NCBI RefSeq assembly: GCF_910596095.1
Contig: NC_056548.1
Span: 12,921,151 to 12,985,150 of the forward strand
Source: Thunnus maccoyii
Taxonomy: Eukaryota; Chordata; Actinopteri; Scombriformes; Scombridae
DNA: 64,000 bases
Direction of reading: 5' to 3'
The stretch's first letter is position 1, and every line of letters begins with the position of its first letter. Position numbers and translations under genes: made by a program. Positions 59,600 through 64,000 of the stretch are shown here, one piece after another. Below the pieces are notes generated by a model. It ran no database searches, had not been told where the DNA came from, and saw only the letters and a program-made list of their open reading frames with translations.

Positions 59600-62500
59600 A
59601 AATTAAAGCTGCAAGCGGCGTTGGTCGGGACCTCGAACTCTGGTCCGTCGGGATCAGATCATTTTGCTTTTTAAAAATGAGGGATATTTCTTACAAGTGT
59701 GGTGTGCTTTTATTTTGAAAGTTTGATTGACAGGATGAGAATTTTCTGCAGGGTGAGACATGTCTGTCTTGCTCACACCTGTGTCATCAAAATTATGCAA
59801 GTTTTGGGCCCATTCACTTGAATTTCAATTAGTAAATTGAAAACTCTTGATGAGTTTGTGTGTAAAACAAATTAGTTTCATAATTTTCATCAAGTTTATT
59901 TTTAGAAAAGGAAAGACTTTTAACCCACATGACCTGGTCAAAGTTTGATTGACATGTGTACTGTCAGGTGTGTAGAGACAATAAGTAACTGCAGCTGGAC
60001 ACAGAAAAATACTCATATATTTGAATGGAGAGTGTGAGCGAACCCACACCTTTTTGAACATTTACTGCTTCCACATAGTTTTAGATACAAACTTCATTTG
60101 AACTTTAAATGAGTCACAAGACTTTGACCTACAAATCTTGAATTTACATGTTTTTTTCTATCTTTTATTGCTTTTGAGATTTTAGAGTGTGAGTTTTAAA
60201 GTCTTTTCTTGCTCCTCCTGTGATTTTATAATGAGTGTGTATTGTGGAATGTTCCACAGCACTGAGGGAGTGACATCACCAGGAGCAGTTGGAGAGGAGG
60301 ATTTTAGAGTACGCTTTTTGTCAAATCTCCTCATAAATCCCATGGCCAAAGCTTACATTAAAAATCATATTTTTTGGTAGGACATTTTGTTGCGAATCCA
60401 TTGATACAGGTTTGAAAGTGGTCAGACTTACAGTTTAGACATCAGAAGCCTCTGTTTCACACAAAGTTCATGCCCATAGATTGCCTTCCTATTGGTTTAC
60501 ATTGTAAGATGTGATGTGGTACTGCAAATTTCAGGGCTTATTAAATCCAAACCGTTCAAGTTATTACAAAGTTTTTAACAACTTTTTTTCAGCATAGTGT
60601 CATAAGTCACCTATTAAAGTTTGAAGCCGATACCATTAACGTCCTCGGAGGAGATAGCGTTTGTTCGGGGGCCAAAATTGGGGCAAAGACTTATTTTGAA
60701 AGGCTAATTGCGGATTTCCTGTTGGATTTAGGTCAGGGGTGACAGTGTATGATTTATAGGTCTTGATGAGATGAATAATCGGGTTTTAGTTTGATCTCTC
60801 TACGACATTCCTACAGGCCATGGAGGCCATTTTAGTTACATAGATGGCACTAGAGAGCACATTTTGGCACTTTGGGGATAATTTTTACATTTTATCAAAT
60901 TTTTTACCAGACCTGATGTGCGTGCCTAATTTGGTGAGTTTTTGAGCATGTTTAGGGGGTCAAATTTAGGTGTGATGTCCCGTAATAATAAAGAAAGAAA
61001 GAAAGAAACACATGAAAAATTAAAGCTGCAAGCAGCGTTGAACAGGCCCTCGCGCCTCTGTGCACATCGAGCCGCGGCACAATCAAAGGGCTTCTGTGAC
61101 AGGCATGTAGATGTCTTCAGGCCTGGGCTGTTTTCAGACAGTTCAAGAAGGAGATAAACATCACTTCCTTTGTCCACTATTTTGCCCGCTGTTGGGGCTG
61201 CTTTACTGAAATTTTGTAGGGGGCGCTATTCAGCCAGTTTGCATCACTGATGGAATATTGTCATGTACACGTGCTCAGGCTGGGAGTCTTATCAAACATG
61301 TAAAGTTTGGTGCAGACTGGAGCATTTACAATAAAGTTCTAGCAACTTCCTGTCATGGCGAAACATTAAATCTCAACAGTGTGAGGATGAGAATTTTCTG
61401 CAGGGTGAGACATGGCTGCCTTGCTCACACCTGTGTCATCAAAATCATGCAAGTTTTGCGCCCATTCACTTGAATTTCAATTAGCAAATTGAAAACCTTT
61501 GATGAGTTTGTGTGTAAAACAAATTAATTTCCTAATTTTCATCAAGTCTATTTTTATGAAAGTAAAGACTTTTCACTAGGGATGCACAACATTGGATTTT
61601 TGCCAATATCCGATATGCTGATATTTCCAACTCATTGTGGCCGATTGCCGATGCCGATACCGATACCGATATATGCACATATTTTTACCAGCTGGCTGAG
61701 AAGGCTATTACACATGCAAGCATAGATTATACTATGATCAAGAAAGATAATATATGAAGGAAGAACTTAGGAAGACTGGAGTTCAGTAGCTCAGCATTAA
61801 AACTTTAATGAACCTGCCAAGTGAGTGGAGCAGTAGAGTTTTCTTTGAGTTTATTAGACAGACAGGATAAATGTGTAGGATTTAATCTCTGGTCCACACT
61901 CCGGAGCAGAAGGTGGCGGTAATGCACATAATACGCTGGTTGCCAACCGCCGGCATAAACCAAAAAAATGAAGTTTTTTTTCCCCCAAACATAGTGGTAC
62001 ATCCTGGCAGCCGAACTGTTCCCTATCTGTACAGCTGAACACAGCAGCTTGTCTGCGGACTGTTTCACGCCGACGGTCCCGGTGTTTCCTCCGCAGGCTC
62101 CACTTTTCTCAGCTGCCCGACAGACCCGCTGCTTCTTCCCACTTTAACCTGAATAACTAACCGGGGCTCGGTGCTCTGGTTGGATCCACCTGGAGAGCCA
62201 GGACTAACCTTAGCTGGGAGGCTAGTGGAGCGTTGGCCGCAGCATGACCGGAAAGAAGCATGACCAGTTAGCTTCCGCTAGCCTCTCAGCTAGACCCAGC
62301 TCTCTGTTTGGATCCAACCAGACCACCGATCCCCGGTTTGTTATTCAGGTTAAAGTGGGAAGAAGCAGCGGGTCTGTCGGCCAGCTGAGTGAAGTGAAAC
62401 CTGCGGAAGAAACACCGGGACCATTAGAGTGAAACAGTCCGTAGAGGAGCTGCTGTGTTCAGCTGCACAGATAGGAAATCCCTCGGCTGACAGGATGTAC

Positions 62501-63660
62501 CACTCTGGAAAAATATTTTACTCTCCTCTTTTTGGTTTATAACAGCGGTTGGCAACCAGCATATATTTGCATTACTGCCACCCTCCGCTTCGGGCTGTGA
62601 ACCAATGATTAAATCCTACACATTATTCCTGTCTGTCTAATATACTACAAAACAAAACTGTTGCTCCGCCCTCTTGGCAGGTCCATTAAAATTTTAATGC
62701 TGTGCTCCAGAACTCCAGTCTCCTTGAGTTCTTCCCTCATATAGGCTATAGTCTTTCTTGATCATTAGTACAATGTGGTGCAGTCCAAGGGCTTCGATCA
62801 CAGGCATGTAGATGTTTTCAGACCTGGGCTGACAGGTCTTACTTTACCCATCCCCCCCTCCCATTCTTTCTCTCTCCCTCTCAGTTGGAGAGGAGAATGC
62901 CACTCTTCTTGTGAAATATCCTCATAAATCCCATGACTTTGGCCAAATCCTACATTAAAAATCACATTTTTTTGAAGGAAATTTCGTTGCGAATCCATTG
63001 ATACAGGTTTCAAAGTGGTCAGACTTATAGTTTAGACATCAGAACCATTTGTTTGACACAAAGTCCATGCCTAGAGATTGCCTCCCCATTGGTTTACATT
63101 GTAAGGTGTGATGTGGCACTACAACTTTCAGGGCTTATTATATCTAAACCGTTCAAGTTATTATAAAGTTTTTAATAACTTTTGTTCAGCATAGTGTCAT
63201 AAGTCATGTATTCAAGTGTGAAGCCGATACCATTAATGCCCTAGGAGGAGATAGCATTTCTTGGGGATCCAAAATTGGCACAAAGTCATACTTTGATGGG
63301 CATATTGCGGACTTCCTGGTGGATTTAGGTCAGGGGTGTCAGCATATGATTTGTAGGTCTTGATGAGATGAATAATTGAGTTTTGGTTCGATCTCTCTAT
63401 GACATTCCTACGGGCCATGGCAGCCATATTAGATAAATAGGTGGCACTCTCGAGCACATTTTGGCACTTTGGGGTTTACGTTTTATCAAATTTTTCACCA
63501 GACCTGATGTGCGTGCCAAATTTGGTGAGTTTTTGAGTATGTTTAGGGGGTCAAATTTAGGGTTGAAGTGGCGGATTAATAAAGAAAGAATAATAAGAAA
63601 GAAACAAACACGAAATACAATAGGGTCTTCGCCCTTTGGGCTCAGGCCCTAAATAATAAG
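59600..63660. repeat. Tandem units of the fish interspersed repeat family (minus orientation)
   Basis: Inverse of the units at 11691-15035. One unit runs about 59600-61018, a second starts at about 61019 ('attaaagctgcaagcagcgttgaac') and breaks at about 61575. After the palindromic insertion, a unit resumes at about 62771 and continues to 63660, ending 'cgccctttgggctcaggccctaa'. The third block starts again from 'gggcttcgatcacaggcatgtagatg', so it may be the rest of another unit. Confidence 0.75.
61575..62770. mobile_element. Inserted element with a giant near-spacerless palindrome
   Basis: Starts 'tagggatgcacaacattgg...ccgataccgatatatg', a motif I associate with hAT-like teleost MITEs. It is followed by arms at about 61731-62245 and 62260-62770 that are inverted copies of each other. 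Matching landmarks are 'gatcaagaaaga' / 'tctttcttgatc', 'ttagacagacagga' / 'tcctgtctgtctaa', 'gtgtaggatttaat' / 'attaaatcctacac', 'ctggttgccaac' / 'gttggcaaccag', 'gtggtacatcctg' / 'caggatgtaccac' and 'cgacagacccgctgcttctt' with its inverse. The centre is about 15 bp. The ORFs in it are mirror artefacts. Confidence 0.8.
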
Positions 63661-64000
63661 AAAGAAATAAACACATGAAATACAATAGGGCAAAGTCAGC
63701 AATAGGCTTGCTGACTTTGAAATTACGTTTGGAAAAAAAACCCAACATTAATCCACTTTGCCTTTGTTGCTCGCCGTCTTAAGAACAGGAATAAAACTGT
63801 GAGCAAAACACAAACATCAATTAGTGGACTCAGCTGTAATATTTGTGTAAATGCAGCGTGATGCACAGTACTGTATGTTTGCTGTGTTTTTCTTCCAGTG
63901 TGTGTGATCACTGAATGCTCGGAATAAAAAGCATACATTGTGTCTTTGGCTGCAGGTTAATGCTTGATTAAAATTATTGTTCCCAATTAGGAGAAGGATT
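63661..64000. other. Window end, nothing recognised
   Basis: The first bases repeat 'aagaaataaacacatgaaatacaataggg' from the repeat family end. The rest shows no gene. Confidence 0.35.

Noticed and set aside
61854-62432. ORFs inside the palindrome (62-87 codons on either strand)
   Set aside because: They arise from mirror-image arms and have no domain; opposite-strand frames simply repeat each other.

Overview
This window is nuclear chromosomal DNA from a bony fish, probably a percomorph teleost. Evidence: vertebrate-type GPCR genes with GT-AG introns, long AT-rich intergenic DNA, many microsatellites, and fish-typical mobile DNA (L2-like LINE 3' ends, Tc1-like fragment, TTAA-flanked DNA elements, several MITE-like families). 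No bacterial genes, operons or CRISPR arrays are present.

The genic part lies in the first 37 kb and every gene is on the minus strand. From transcriptionally upstream to downstream there is a B2-type bradykinin receptor (coding exon at 34046-35084, start exon at 37241-37260), a B1-like receptor (29796-30788), a divergent B2-like receptor (26460-27569) and two nearly identical B2-type paralogues (17543-18566 with start exon 21439-21458; 4251-5277 with start exon 9321-9340). A class A receptor of the proton-sensing GPR132/GPR65 group follows, cut by the window edge (1-839). Three of the bradykinin receptors share a two-exon layout. A 20-nt coding micro-exon supplies the start codon and six and two-thirds codons; a phase-2 intron of 2-4 kb follows, then one large exon. 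This layout replaces the longer 397/396-codon reading frames, which run back into the intron.

The two near-identical copies come from a segmental tandem duplication (about 2861-11248 and 16081-22492). Each copy carries, just downstream of its receptor, the same decayed C-terminal half of a receptor like the intact gene at 26460-27569. Since the duplication, copy 1 has received an L2-like LINE (the empty site survives in copy 2). Promoter motifs have also diverged. Most receptor changes are packed into extracellular loop 2 and the start of TM5, where the peptide ligand is expected to bind.

From 37.4 kb to the end I recognise no host protein-coding gene. This part holds nested mobile DNA: a LINE (39.7-46.4 kb) split by a 4.84-kb TTAA-flanked element carrying a broken gene with a P2X7-receptor C-terminal-like cysteine domain; a 373-bp non-autonomous relative of that element inside a minisatellite (55.7-56.1 kb); and an unusual near-spacerless palindrome of about 1.04 kb (61.73-62.77 kb) inside a fish repeat family. 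That repeat family also appears in opposite orientation inside a long-terminal-inverted-repeat element at 11.34-15.41 kb. The rest is unannotated non-coding DNA. All similarity statements come from reading by eye and remembered family features; no search or alignment was run.
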